Shown: positions 16,601 through 25,428 of the stretch, piece by piece
Numbering within the stretch: position 1 is the stretch's first letter
Layout of the letters: each line of letters begins with the position of its first letter
Position numbers and translations under genes: made by a program
Notes under the pieces: generated by a model
What the model saw: only the letters and a program-made list of their open reading frames with translations
The model's database searches: none
What the model was told of the DNA's origin: nothing
Origin: JANMOK01 sp031415055
GTDB taxonomy: Bacteria; Pseudomonadota; Alphaproteobacteria; Rhodobacterales; Rhodobacteraceae
Assembly (NCBI GenBank): GCA_031415055.1
Contig: JANOQZ010000044.1
Location: 62,001-126,000 of the forward strand
Length of the DNA: 64,000 nt
Direction: 5' to 3'

Positions 16601-18474
16601 GCCGATATTTTCGCCCGGCTTTTCTTGATATTCGCCAGCAAAAGCGTGATCGATGCCGGCGTCACGCCTTCCAATCTTGCCGCTTGGCCAAGGGTTTCTG
16701 GTCGGTGTTTTGCCAGTTTCAATTTCAATTCGGTGGATAAGCCCACAACTGCGGCATAGTCAAACCCCTCCGGAATCCTGTGCGATTCATCGCGCCGCAT
16801 CGCCGCAATATCACTGGCTTGACGGGCCAAATAGGGTGCATATCGGGCATTGATTGCCAATTGTTTGGCGGCTTCAGGCGTCAAATCCCGCAATTCCGGC
16901 CAAATCGCCGTCAAAGCGTCAATGCTGGTTTCCGAATGCGCCAGCAATTCAAAAGCCGACCTGCGAATCCCGTCTTGGCTGACGTTCAGCCCATTTTCAT
17001 TTGCTTCGATAGGCGAAATAGTCAACGATTCAATCAAGGCTTCACCTTTTTCCAACGCCGCCATTTTTCGCCCAAACGCGCTTTTTCGCATTTCCGAAAC
17101 ACACCCAAGCGCAATCGCAATTGGTGTCAACCTTTGATCGGCATTATCAGCCCTCAACGAAAGTCGATACTCGGCCCGCGAGGTGAACATCCGGTATGGT
17201 TCAGTCACGCCCTTAGTGACCAAGTCGTCGATCATCACCCCAATATAAGCCGTCGCCCGGTCCAAAATCACCGGTTCGCCATCAAAAGCCAACCGCGCCG
17301 CATTCAACCCAGCCATCAACCCTTGTGCCGCCGCTTCCTCATAACCCGTGGTGCCATTGATCTGGCCTGCCAAAAACAACCCCGGAACCGCTTTCAATTC
17401 CAGAGTTGATTTCAAAGCACGTGGGTCAACAAAGTCATACTCAATCGCATAGCCCGGGCGAATGATTTCCACATTTTCCAAGCCAACAATGGTGCGCGCA
17501 TAGGTTTCTTGCACATCGGTGGGCAACGAGGTCGATATCCCATTGGGGTACACCGTGTCGTCGTTCAAGCCTTCGGGTTCCAAAAACACTTGATGTTCGG
17601 TTTTATCTGCAAAACGCACGACTTTGTCTTCGATGGACGGGCAATAGCGTGGCCCGATTCCGGCGATATGGCCGCCATACATCGCCGATTTGCTCAGGTT
17701 TTTGCGAATAACGTCATGGGTTTTTTCGTTGGTATGAGTAATACCGCAAGAAATCTGCCGCGCGACCGGCTTGCTCGACAGAAACGAAAACAGCTCTGGT
17801 TCATCATCGCCCGGCTGGTTTTCGACCTTGGACCAGTCAATCGTTTTGCCATTTAACCTCGGTGGCGTTCCGGTTTTTAGCCGGCCCAATGGTAGCCCTA
17901 GCGATTCAACCCGCTGCGCCAAAGCCACCGAGGCGGAATCATTCACCCGCCCACCAGAATGCGATTTGTCACCGATATGGATGATGCCGCGTAAAAATGT
18001 GCCCGTCGCCAGAACCACGGTTTTGGCTGAAATTTCCGACCCATCGGCCAGAGTAACGCCCGTCAACCTGCCCTTGGCCTCAATCAAATCGGCGACTTCG
18101 CCTTCAATCACTTGCGGATTGTCGGCCAAACGAAACTCATTCTGCACAGCTTGCCGATACAATGCCCGATCCGCCTGACATCTTGGTCCCTGAACCGCGG
18201 CGCCTTTTCGACGGTTCAGCAATCGAAATTGAATGCCCGCCGCATCCGCCGCGCGGCCCATGAGGCCGTCAAAAGCGTCGATTTCCCGAACCAAATGGCC
18301 TTTTCCAAGCCCGCCAATCGCCGGATTGCACGACATTTCACCCAAGCGATCAAAGCGATGCGTCAGCAAAGCGGTCTTGGCCCCAAGTCGTGCGGCAGCC
18401 AAAGCGGCTTCGACACCTGCATGTCCACCGCCAACCACAACCACGTCAAAGGCAAATTGTTTCACGTGAAACAT
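16597..18474 (-). CDS. mnmG: tRNA uridine-34 5-carboxymethylaminomethyl modification enzyme MnmG (GidA)
   Basis: 625 aa from the ATG at 18474 (MFHVKQFAF). The frame extends six residues further upstream, but those lie in the 2 bp gap and end of mnmE. With MnmE it modifies the wobble uridine of several tRNAs, using FAD, NADH and methylene-THF. The FAD-binding dinucleotide fold VVVVGGGHAGVEAALAAARLG is at the N-terminus; MSCNPAIGGLGKGHLVREIDAFDG and RRKGAAVQGPRCQADR are family signatures with the catalytic cysteines. The first codons overlap the second perfect parS site. It follows mnmE by 2 nt and is coupled to rsmG. Confidence 0.97.
   Translation of the reverse strand: MFHVKQFAFDVVVVGGGHAGVEAALAAARLGAKTALLTHRFDRLGEMSCNPAIGGLGKGHLVREIDAFDGLMGRAADAAGIQFRLLNRRKGAAVQGPRCQADRALYRQAVQNEFRLADNPQVIEGEVADLIEAKGRLTGVTLADGSEISAKTVVLATGTFLRGIIHIGDKSHSGGRVNDSASVALAQRVESLGLPLGRLKTGTPPRLNGKTIDWSKVENQPGDDEPELFSFLSSKPVARQISCGITHTNEKTHDVIRKNLSKSAMYGGHIAGIGPRYCPSIEDKVVRFADKTEHQVFLEPEGLNDDTVYPNGISTSLPTDVQETYARTIVGLENVEIIRPGYAIEYDFVDPRALKSTLELKAVPGLFLAGQINGTTGYEEAAAQGLMAGLNAARLAFDGEPVILDRATAYIGVMIDDLVTKGVTEPYRMFTSRAEYRLSLRADNADQRLTPIAIALGCVSEMRKSAFGRKMAALEKGEALIESLTISPIEANENGLNVSQDGIRRSAFELLAHSETSIDALTAIWPELRDLTPEAAKQLAINARYAPYLARQASDIAAMRRDESHRIPEGFDYAAVVGLSTELKLKLAKHRPETLGQAARLEGVTPASITLLLANIKKSRAKISA
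18458..18473. promoter_or_regulatory. parS: parS centromere site 2
   Basis: A second exact TGTTTCACGTGAAACA, 1.9 kb from the first, spanning the first codons of mnmG (MFHVKQ). It lies about 3.2 kb from the proposed origin. The same 16-mer in a different frame from that in rsmG shows that the DNA site, not the peptide, is conserved. Confidence 0.96.
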
Positions 18475-18476
18475 TT

Positions 18477-19784
18477 TCACTTTCCGATGCAAAAACTGGA
18501 GAAAATCTCGCCCAGCATTTGCTCCACATCAATTTTCCCAACCACAGCGTCTAACGCCCGAATGGCCGTCAAAACCTCTTCCGCCGCCAAGTCTTCGTTA
18601 CCGATTCCCGTCTTTACACGTTCTAGCGCCCGTTCCAAACCAGAAACCGCAGCGCCAATCGCGACGCGATGCCGCTCTCGGATCGTCACACCAGAACCGG
18701 CTAGGCGTTTTGACAGGGTTTCGGTGATTTTTGTCAACAAATAGTCAATTCCAGCGCCGGTTTTTCCCGAAATGAAATTGCCGCCGCTTTGTCCGGAAAT
18801 ATCAGATTTCCCCACGACACGAATGTCGTCGGGCAAAAAATTGACGCCTGACGGCAATTTCGCTTGGCTCGATTCAACCAAAAATATCCGCATATCAGCG
18901 CTTTTGGCCCGTTCAACCGCAATTTCGATCCCAAGAGATTCCACCACATCGCTTGTTTCGCGCAATCCAGCCGTATCGAGCAAAGTCACCGGCAAGCCCG
19001 ACAAATCCATCCGCACCTCGATAACGTCGCGCGTTGTGCCGGCAATTTCCGAGGTCAAAGCGGCTTTTCGACCAGCCAAAGCGTTCAGCAACGTCGACTT
19101 GCCAACGTTGGGTCGGCCCAAAATCGCCACTTCAAACCCGTCGTGCAAACGTTCCCGGGCAGCGCTACCGACCAATTCTTCGCGCAGCGATTTGCTGGCT
19201 TCCTGGATCAAATCAGCAATTTCCGCATTCAAATCCGGCACGTCTTCGTCGGCAAAGTCGATCATTGCGGCCTGCAGGGCTGATATTCGCAGCAATTGTT
19301 GCCGCCAAGTTGCCACCCGTTCCGACAAATCGCCCTGCATCACCTGCAAAGCCGCGCGTCTTTGCGCTTCGGTTTCCGCCGAAATCAGGTCGCCAAGCCC
19401 TTCGATCTGGGACAAATCCATCCGGCCATTTTCCAAGGCTCGTCTGGAAAATTCGCCGGGTTCCGCAAGCCGAAACCCCGGCATTTCCGCCAAAACACCC
19501 AGAATTGCCGCTAGAACCGCAACCGATCCATGTGTATGAAATTCCACGGTTTTTTCGCCGGTGAAGCTTTTGCCATCGGCAAAAATTAGAACCAAAGCTT
19601 GATCCAGAACCGCGCCGTCTTTTGGGTTGCGCAGCGCCCGCAACGTCGCTTGCCGAGCGCTTGGAATATCGCCAGCAAGCTTCAAGGCCGCTTCAAACGC
19701 CAGCGCCCCCGAAACCCTAATTACAGCAACACCGGACTTGCCGCGAGCGGTTGCTACGGCAAATATCGTGTCGTTGTAGGGCAT
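18477..19784 (-). CDS. mnmE: tRNA modification GTPase MnmE (TrmE)
   Basis: 435 aa. It forms the MnmEG complex with the product of the next gene. The N-terminal tetrahydrofolate-binding domain includes TIFAVATARGKSGVAVIRVSG and the FTGEKTVEFHTHGS segment. The inserted G domain (about 210-365) has G1 GRPNVGKSTLLN, G3 DTAG (LLDTAGLRET), and a G4-like GKSD rather than NKSD. The C-terminal C-x-G-K motif is intact as FCIGK; its Cys is essential in the family. It lies 9 bp after rho and 2 bp before mnmG. The G4 variation (VVGKSDIS) is a mild oddity. Confidence 0.96.
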   Translation of the reverse strand: MPYNDTIFAVATARGKSGVAVIRVSGALAFEAALKLAGDIPSARQATLRALRNPKDGAVLDQALVLIFADGKSFTGEKTVEFHTHGSVAVLAAILGVLAEMPGFRLAEPGEFSRRALENGRMDLSQIEGLGDLISAETEAQRRAALQVMQGDLSERVATWRQQLLRISALQAAMIDFADEDVPDLNAEIADLIQEASKSLREELVGSAARERLHDGFEVAILGRPNVGKSTLLNALAGRKAALTSEIAGTTRDVIEVRMDLSGLPVTLLDTAGLRETSDVVESLGIEIAVERAKSADMRIFLVESSQAKLPSGVNFLPDDIRVVGKSDISGQSGGNFISGKTGAGIDYLLTKITETLSKRLAGSGVTIRERHRVAIGAAVSGLERALERVKTGIGNEDLAAEEVLTAIRALDAVVGKIDVEQMLGEIFSSFCIGK

Positions 19785-19793
19785 CGCAATGGG

Positions 19794-21077
19794 TCAGGCG
19801 TTCATCGAATCGAAGAACTCGGCATTCGACTTGGTTTGCTTCAATTTGCCCAACAAGAATTCAATCGCATCCGTTGTGCCCATCGGGTTGAGGATTCGAC
19901 GCAGGACGAAAGTTTTGGTCAAATCACCCTTTTCGACCAGCAATTCTTCCTTGCGGGTTCCCGATTTCAAGATATCCATCGACGGGAAAACCCGCTTGTC
20001 GGCGACTTTGCGATCCAGCACGATCTCAGAGTTACCTGTGCCTTTGAATTCCTCAAAAATCACCTCGTCCATCCGGCTACCGGTATCGATCAGTGCCGTG
20101 GCGATGATGGTCAGCGAGCCGCCTTCTTCAATATTTCGCGCCGCACCAAAGAAACGTTTCGGCCGTTGCAAAGCATTCGCATCAACACCGCCAGTCAAAA
20201 CTTTACCCGACGAAGGAACAACCGTGTTGAAGGCACGACCAAGGCGTGTAATAGAGTCGAGCAGTATTACCACGTCGCGTTTGTGTTCTACCAAGCGTTT
20301 GGCTTTTTCGATCACCATTTCGGCGACTGCTACGTGCCGTGTCGCCGGTTCATCGAAAGTTGACGACACAACCTCGCCCTTCACCGAACGCTGCATATCG
20401 GTCACCTCTTCTGGGCGCTCATCAACCAGCAGCACGATGAGAAAACATTCTGGGTGGTTGGTGGCAATCGAATGGGCGATGTTTTGCAGCAAAACCGTCT
20501 TACCTGTTCGTGGTGGCGCGACGATCAGGCCGCGCTGGCCTTTGCCGATTGGGGCGACCAAATCAATCACCCGTGCCGATTTGTCTTTGATCGTTGGATC
20601 GTCGATTTCCATTTTCAGCCGCTCATCGGGATAAAGCGGGGTCAGATTGTCAAAATTGACCTTGTGGCGGGATTTTTCCGGATCTTCGTAGTTGATGCGC
20701 GCGACTGTGACCAAACCAAAATACTTTTCACCTTCTTTGGGAGCCTTAATGACACCTTCCAGCGTATCACCAGTCCGCAAGGCATATTTGCGAATCTGGT
20801 TGGGGCTGACGTAAATGTCGTCTGGGCCCGGCAAATAATTGGCAGTGGTGGATCGTAAAAACCCGAACCCGTCTTGCAAAACCTCCAATACACCGTCGCC
20901 TGAAATTTCGACGCCTTCTTCGGCCATTTCCTTCAAGATGGCGAACATCATGTCGCCTTTTCGCATGGTCGAGGCATTCTCGATTTCCAGCTCTTCCGCC
21001 ATGCTTAGCAATTCGGCGGGAGTACGCACTTTGAGCTCTGCCAATGACAGTTGCTCAACGTCTAGTAAATTATCCAT
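19794..21077 (-). CDS. rho: Transcription termination factor Rho
   Basis: 427 aa. Rho is a hexameric RNA helicase that terminates transcription at C-rich unstructured RNA. The cold-shock RNA-binding domain holds GVLEVLQDGFGFLR and YVSPNQIRKYALRTGD. The ATPase core has Walker A APPRTGKTVLL, Walker B DVVILLDSITRLGRA, and the Q/R loop region SSGKVLTGGVDANAL. It is preceded by 118 bp after hemJ, which contains a small hairpin, and is followed by mnmE after 9 bp. A GAAACGTTTC palindrome lies within the gene at 20151. Confidence 0.98.
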   Translation of the reverse strand: MDNLLDVEQLSLAELKVRTPAELLSMAEELEIENASTMRKGDMMFAILKEMAEEGVEISGDGVLEVLQDGFGFLRSTTANYLPGPDDIYVSPNQIRKYALRTGDTLEGVIKAPKEGEKYFGLVTVARINYEDPEKSRHKVNFDNLTPLYPDERLKMEIDDPTIKDKSARVIDLVAPIGKGQRGLIVAPPRTGKTVLLQNIAHSIATNHPECFLIVLLVDERPEEVTDMQRSVKGEVVSSTFDEPATRHVAVAEMVIEKAKRLVEHKRDVVILLDSITRLGRAFNTVVPSSGKVLTGGVDANALQRPKRFFGAARNIEEGGSLTIIATALIDTGSRMDEVIFEEFKGTGNSEIVLDRKVADKRVFPSMDILKSGTRKEELLVEKGDLTKTFVLRRILNPMGTTDAIEFLLGKLKQTKSNAEFFDSMNA

Positions 21078-21125
21078 TGGGTCTTGTTCTCAAGATTGGA
21101 GTTTGGGGTCGGGTAAAACCGAAAC

Positions 21126-21140
21126 AGGGCAGAGCGCCCT
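21126..21140 (-). terminator. Possible hairpin between hemJ and rho
   Basis: AGGGC and GCCCT form a 5 bp stem around a five-base loop; on the minus strand a T-rich run (GTTTCGGTTTTA) follows. It could be a weak terminator after hemJ or a structure in the rho leader. The stem is short. Confidence 0.25.
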
Positions 21141-21195
21141 AGGTTGCGCATTCAGATACGGGCTTCACTTGCAATTGTCAATCGTGCCGATGTGG

Positions 21196-21654
21196 TTAGG
21201 CGAAGGGTTTGACGATGACCATGATGACAATGATAATCATCAGAATTGTGGGGATTTCATTGACCAGCCGATAAGTCCGTGCCGAACGCGTGTTGGCATC
21301 ATTGGCGAATTCTCTCAGCCTTTTTCCCAACCAGCCATGGCAAAATGTCAGGCCCAAGACTGCCGCGAACTTGGCTTGAAACCAAATATCCGACCCGAGA
21401 CTGACGATTCCCGGTGTTAGGACCAACAGAATTCCCATCACCCAAGTCACACTCATTGCCGGAGCCATGATGTATTTGAAAAGCCGAAATTCCATGATCT
21501 TGAATGTAGCCGCGGCCTCACTGCCAATTTGACCGCGCTCGACATGATAGACAAACAACCTTGGCAGATATAGCAAACCCGCCATCCAGGAAATCGCCGC
21601 GATCACATGCAGCGATTTGACCCAAGGATAGGCGATCAGTAAAAAGTCACGCAT
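21196..21654 (-). CDS. hemJ: Protoporphyrinogen IX oxidase HemJ
   Basis: 152 aa membrane protein with four predicted hydrophobic helices. HemJ is the heme-containing protoporphyrinogen oxidase used by most alphaproteobacteria in place of HemG or HemY. The conserved His in KSLHVIAAISWMAGLLYLPRLFVYH, near residues 16-37, and a conserved Lys in FQAKFAAVLGLTFCHGWL are visible. It is the last minus-strand gene before the proposed origin. It is transcribed away from the origin, as is maf on the other side. Confidence 0.93.
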   Translation of the reverse strand: MRDFLLIAYPWVKSLHVIAAISWMAGLLYLPRLFVYHVERGQIGSEAAATFKIMEFRLFKYIMAPAMSVTWVMGILLVLTPGIVSLGSDIWFQAKFAAVLGLTFCHGWLGKRLREFANDANTRSARTYRLVNEIPTILMIIIVIMVIVKPFA

Positions 21655-22127
21655 TCAATGTTCCAAATTACGATTGTGCACAGACCAGCGAGCACCTCTT
21701 TAACTATTAGAATATTCAAATAGATTGTAGTGGGTAGTAGGTCCGTTGAAATATGGGGATTACCGCGTTTCAATTTCGACCCACATTTGGGCCCAACCAA
21801 TGCGCAATGAAACCGCCGATCCTTAAACGCATTTGGATGACGGGGATAAAGGAAAATTTTCATATTTAATTAGTAATATCAATAAGTTTAAAACGCATTT
21901 TTCCCGAGTGTCTGTGCGTAACTTTAGAATGGTCTGGCGTGAAACCATACGATCCCCGCAACGCACGACACCTGTGATTAGAGTACGAGCGCCAATAGGT
22001 CTGTGGAGAAAACCAAGGTCAGGCCGTGAAAAACTCGACGATCAGCGCTTGGGCCAGAAATTGACCTTTCCCCCAATTCAATTCACATACGTTTCCACAG
22101 TGAAGTTCAAAAGTTGGAGACCACAGT
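21655..22127. other. oriC: Putative chromosomal replication origin (oriC) region
   Basis: No gene is supportable in these 473 bp. Genes to the left are transcribed leftward and genes to the right rightward. Bases 21846-21901 are about 84% A+T, a candidate unwinding element. DnaA-box-like sequences (TTATNCACA family) are at 21674-21682 (TTGTGCACA), 21913-21921 (reverse TTACGCACA, 8/9), 22002-22010 (reverse TTCTCCACA, 8/9), 22091-22099 (GTTTCCACA, 7/9) and 21973-21981 (7/9). A near-consensus IHF site, TATCAATAAGTTT, is at 21877-21889. The flanking genes and two parS sites within 5.2 kb fit an origin. The promoters of hemJ and maf must also lie here. No direct proof is possible from sequence alone. 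Confidence 0.7.
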
Positions 22128-22718
22128 TTGCTGATTGTAGCCTCAGCTTCCAAGGCACGCGCCGAACTGTTGCGGGCGGCGGGTGTGGATTTTGTCGTCA
22201 AACCGGCCAATATCGATGAAGCGACGATTACAGCGTCGATGTTGGGTGAAAACGCGCCGCCGCGCGACATTGCTGACGCTTTGGCCGATATGAAGGCGCG
22301 GCGCGTTGCCAGCCGCAGCCTAGGCAATTTGGTTTTGGGTGTGGACCAAGTGCTGTTTTGTTCGGGGAAGCTGGTCGACAAGGCCGCTGACCTGAACGAG
22401 GTGGCCGAGACACTGCGGTTTTTGCGCGGCAAGCAACATGAGCTTTTCAGCGCCGCGGTCGTCTATGAAAACAACACCCCGGTTTGGCGTCATGTGGGGC
22501 GCGTCCAATTGCACATGCGGGACTTTACGGAGTCGTTTCTGCAAGGCTATATCGAGCGCAACGGCGAGGCGCTTTTGGCGTCGGTCGGATGTTATCAACT
22601 CGAAGGCGAGGGTGCCCAATTGTTCAGTCGGATCGACGGTGACTATTTCACGGTCTTGGGAATGCCCTTGCTTGCGGTTCTGGGCTTTTTGCGCACACGC
22701 GGGATATTGCCCGAATGA
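22128..22718 (+). CDS. maf: Maf-family nucleotide pyrophosphatase
   Basis: 196 aa from a TTG start, 8 nt after GGAG. Maf proteins hydrolyse modified or canonical nucleoside triphosphates (dTTP, UTP and modified bases) and have been linked to septum inhibition. Signature segments are IVASASKARAELLRAAG at the N-terminus, LVLGVDQVL with the catalytic Asp, and the ...KQHELFSAAVVYE region. It is the first rightward gene after the proposed origin and its stop overlaps the aroE ATG (ATGA). Confidence 0.92.
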   Translation: MLIVASASKARAELLRAAGVDFVVKPANIDEATITASMLGENAPPRDIADALADMKARRVASRSLGNLVLGVDQVLFCSGKLVDKAADLNEVAETLRFLRGKQHELFSAAVVYENNTPVWRHVGRVQLHMRDFTESFLQGYIERNGEALLASVGCYQLEGEGAQLFSRIDGDYFTVLGMPLLAVLGFLRTRGILPE

Positions 22719-23551
22719 GCGAGGTTCCCCCGCCATTGGCTGGTGTCATCGGCTTTCCGGTTGCGCACACGAAATCGCCCATGCTGCACCGGCACTGGCT
22801 GCAACGTTATGGCATCAATGGCCATTATATTCCGATAAGCCTGTCACAGCCGGATTTTGAGAAGGGCTTGCGTTCGCTGCATTTGTTGGGCTTTCGGGGG
22901 GTCAATGTCACGGTTCCGCACAAAGTTTCGGCGATTGCACTTGCCGATTCGGTGACTGATCGCGCCGCACTGATTGGTGCGGCGAATATGCTGACGTTTC
23001 GGCCCGACGGCTCCATCCGTGCCGATAATACCGATGGTTATGGCTTCATTCAGAACGTCAAACAAACCTGCCCGGAATGGGATGTGACGCTTGGACCGGC
23101 GCTGGTGTTGGGGGCGGGTGGCGCGGCGCGAGCGGTGATTTCGGCATTGTTGACCGAAGGTGCGCCGGAAATTCGGCTGGCCAACCGAACCCGTGCCAGG
23201 GCGGAGGCTTTGAAGGAACACTTCGGTGCCCGCGTGCATCCGATTGATTGGAACCGCGCCTCGGATTCGATGGAAAGCACGGCGACAATTGTGAACACAA
23301 CATCGCTGGGCATGGTTGGCCAGCCAGAATTGAAAGTCTCGCTTGCCGCTGCACCGGAAAGCTCGGTCGTGGTTGATATTGTTTACACACCGCTGGAAAC
23401 GCCGCTGTTGGCCGCAGCACGGGCACGCGGATTGCGCTGCGTTGACGGGCTTGGCATGCTGCTGCACCAAGCGGTGCCGGGGTTTGAGGCTTGGTTTGGT
23501 TTGCGCCCCGAAGTCGACGACGACTTGCGCCGCGCGGTTTTGGGTTTGTGA
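22715..23551 (+). CDS. aroE: Shikimate 5-dehydrogenase
   Basis: 278 aa. It reduces 3-dehydroshikimate to shikimate with NADPH in aromatic amino acid synthesis. The substrate-binding N-terminal domain has FPVAHTKSPMLHRHW and VNVTVPHKVSAI, with the catalytic Lys in NVTVPHK; NTDGYGF carries the conserved Asp. The NADP fold is LVLGAGGAARAVISAL (about residues 130-145). Its ATG overlaps the maf stop codon, and its stop codon overlaps the coaE GTG start. Confidence 0.96.
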   Translation: MSEVPPPLAGVIGFPVAHTKSPMLHRHWLQRYGINGHYIPISLSQPDFEKGLRSLHLLGFRGVNVTVPHKVSAIALADSVTDRAALIGAANMLTFRPDGSIRADNTDGYGFIQNVKQTCPEWDVTLGPALVLGAGGAARAVISALLTEGAPEIRLANRTRARAEALKEHFGARVHPIDWNRASDSMESTATIVNTTSLGMVGQPELKVSLAAAPESSVVVDIVYTPLETPLLAAARARGLRCVDGLGMLLHQAVPGFEAWFGLRPEVDDDLRRAVLGL

Positions 23552-24162
23552 GCGAACGCCCTTATCTATTGGGTCTGACCGGCTCGATTGCGATGGGAAA
23601 ATCGACAACCGCCGCGCTGTTCGCGCAAGAGGGTATTCCGGTTTGGGACGCGGATGACGTTGTGCGCAAACTGTATGGGCGAGGCGGCAATGGTGTGAGC
23701 GCGATTGGTGCTTTGGTTCCCGACGTGGTGATTGAAGGAGCGGTGAACCGCGATAAGCTGAAAAATGCGCTTAGCGGTAACCCAAGTCTTTTGCAGAAAG
23801 TCGAGGCGGCAATACATCCGATGGTTTCCCAAGATCGCATTGATTTCATTAAAGAAAATGTCAAGCTCGACGTTGAGATGATCGTGTTTGACATACCGTT
23901 GCTTTACGAAACCGGGGCGGAAAAGGGCCTCGATGGCGTGGTTGTGGTGACGTGCCCGCCCGAAGTTCAACGCCAGCGGCTTTCGGCAAGAACTGGGATG
24001 GGCGCGGAAACTTTGGCCATAATCGTTGCGCGGCAGATGCCCGATGCGCAGAAACGGCGGCGGGCGGATTTCATCATTGATACGTCGCGCGGGATTGCAG
24101 ATGCCCGCGATCAGGTGCAAGCCGTGATCCAACAAATTCGCCGGGAAAAGCTGCATGCGTGA
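23548..24162 (+). CDS. coaE: Dephospho-CoA kinase
   Basis: 204 aa from a GTG overlapping the aroE stop (GTGA). It catalyses the last step of coenzyme A synthesis, phosphorylating the ribose 3'-hydroxyl of dephospho-CoA. The P-loop is LGLTGSIAMGKSTTAALF at residues about 6-23. DADDVVRKLY and VFDIPLLYETG are the other family signatures. The reading frame extends upstream into aroE but those residues are not conserved. It overlaps dnaQ by 8 bases. Confidence 0.95.
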   Translation: MSERPYLLGLTGSIAMGKSTTAALFAQEGIPVWDADDVVRKLYGRGGNGVSAIGALVPDVVIEGAVNRDKLKNALSGNPSLLQKVEAAIHPMVSQDRIDFIKENVKLDVEMIVFDIPLLYETGAEKGLDGVVVVTCPPEVQRQRLSARTGMGAETLAIIVARQMPDAQKRRRADFIIDTSRGIADARDQVQAVIQQIRREKLHA

Positions 24163-24847
24163 GATCGTTCTGGATACGGAAACCACGGGCTTTGACCCGG
24201 AGGCTGGCGACCGGATTGTCGAGATTGGCGCGATTGAACTTCTCAACCACTTGCCAACCGGACGGACGTTTCACCAATACCTCAACCCAGAACGCGACAT
24301 GCCCGCCAGCGCCTTTGCCGTGCATGGGTTGAGTGCGGAATATTTGGCGGACAAGGCATTGTTTGCCGCAGTTGCAACGGATTTTCTGGCGTTTGTTGCC
24401 GGGGCCAAGCTGGTTATTCACAACGCCAGTTTTGATATGAAATTTCTCAACGCCGAATTGACATGGGCTGGTCACGCCAAACTGCCGCCCGATCAGGCGA
24501 TTGATACGTTGGAGATCGCACGGCGAAAGTTTCCGGGGGCGCAGAATTCGCTGGATGCTTTGTGTCGGCGTTTTGGCGTCGACAATTCGGCGCGACAAAA
24601 GCACGGTGCCTTGTTGGACAGCGAGATTTTGGCCGAGGTTTACCTTGAACTCATTGGCGGCCGGCAGCCGGGGTTGATGTTGGTGGCCGAGAACGAGGCG
24701 CAAACAGCCGGGTTAAGCGTTGTATCGACCCCGATTATGGCTAGAAAAACCGCCCTGCCGCCAAGACTAAACGCGGCGGAGCTTGCCGCGCATGATGCAT
24801 TTGTCGAAAGCCTTGGCCCAAACGCGCTGTGGAAGCAGGTTTCCTAG
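24155..24847 (+). CDS. dnaQ: DNA polymerase III epsilon subunit (3'-5' proofreading exonuclease)
   Basis: 230 aa. The DEDDh exonuclease motifs are all visible: VLDTETTG (residues 5-12), HNASFDMKFL (about 90), and HGALLDSEILAEVYLEL (about 150) with the catalytic His and Asp. The subunit binds the polymerase core and removes misincorporated bases. The extra C-terminal ~60 residues are typical of alphaproteobacterial DnaQ. It is the last gene of the maf-aroE-coaE-dnaQ chain, and a GAAACGTTTC palindrome follows its stop codon. Confidence 0.95.
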   Translation: MREIVLDTETTGFDPEAGDRIVEIGAIELLNHLPTGRTFHQYLNPERDMPASAFAVHGLSAEYLADKALFAAVATDFLAFVAGAKLVIHNASFDMKFLNAELTWAGHAKLPPDQAIDTLEIARRKFPGAQNSLDALCRRFGVDNSARQKHGALLDSEILAEVYLELIGGRQPGLMLVAENEAQTAGLSVVSTPIMARKTALPPRLNAAELAAHDAFVESLGPNALWKQVS

Positions 24848-24873
24848 CTGGAAACCGGCGATTTCGCGCGATT

Positions 24874-24887
24874 CTGAAACGTTTCAG
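24874..24887. promoter_or_regulatory. 14 bp perfect palindrome between dnaQ and secB
   Basis: CTGAAACGTTTCAG occupies most of the 40 bp between two convergent stop codons. It could fold as a short hairpin or act as a protein binding site. Its central GAAACGTTTC recurs at 20151, 47623 and 57123. Confidence 0.4.
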
Positions 24888-25370
24888 TTACGATATTGTG
24901 GCGGTTTTTGCCTCTTGTATCGCTTGCCTGCGCGCCAATTCCTGGCGATACAGGTTGAGGTAGTCAATATTATCAAGGTTCAAGGGTGGATAACCGCCGT
25001 CGCGAGTGACGTCGCCAACGATACGGCGCAGATAAGGGAACACCAGTCGCGGACATTCGACCAACAGGAACGGGTGCAATTGTTCGTTTGGCACGTTGGA
25101 AACTTCGAACAATCCTGCGAAATCCATTTCAAGAATGAAAATCGGTTCGGCACCGGCTTTTGCCTCTACCTTGACCTTCTGCACGACTTCGTAATTGTCA
25201 CCGGCCTTTTTCTGGGCGTCGATGCCGACCTGTACGGTTATTTCCGGCTTGGCATCTTGGGCAGTGTTCTTGACCGCCGCGACATTTTCAAACGACAGGT
25301 CGCGGATATACTGGTTGATAACCCGCACTTTGGGCAGCATCGGCTGGGCAGGTTTCGAATCGTCGGCCAT
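24888..25370 (-). CDS. secB: Protein-export chaperone SecB
   Basis: 160 aa from the ATG at 25370 (MADDSKPAQPML). The longer frame upstream is not family-like. SecB is a cytosolic tetrameric chaperone that keeps preproteins unfolded and hands them to SecA. Typical segments are VRVINQYIRDLSFENV, EITVQVGIDA, EPIFILEMDFAGLFEV and the LLVECPRLVFPYLRRIVGDVTRDGGYPPL block. It is monocistronic or follows fxsA (58 bp away) on the minus strand. Confidence 0.96.
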   Translation of the reverse strand: MADDSKPAQPMLPKVRVINQYIRDLSFENVAAVKNTAQDAKPEITVQVGIDAQKKAGDNYEVVQKVKVEAKAGAEPIFILEMDFAGLFEVSNVPNEQLHPFLLVECPRLVFPYLRRIVGDVTRDGGYPPLNLDNIDYLNLYRQELARRQAIQEAKTATIS

Positions 25371-25428
25371 TGGTTGGTTCCTTAGAAAACTGGGTTGGGC
25401 CGGGGTGTACCATTGGCACGCGCAAGCT

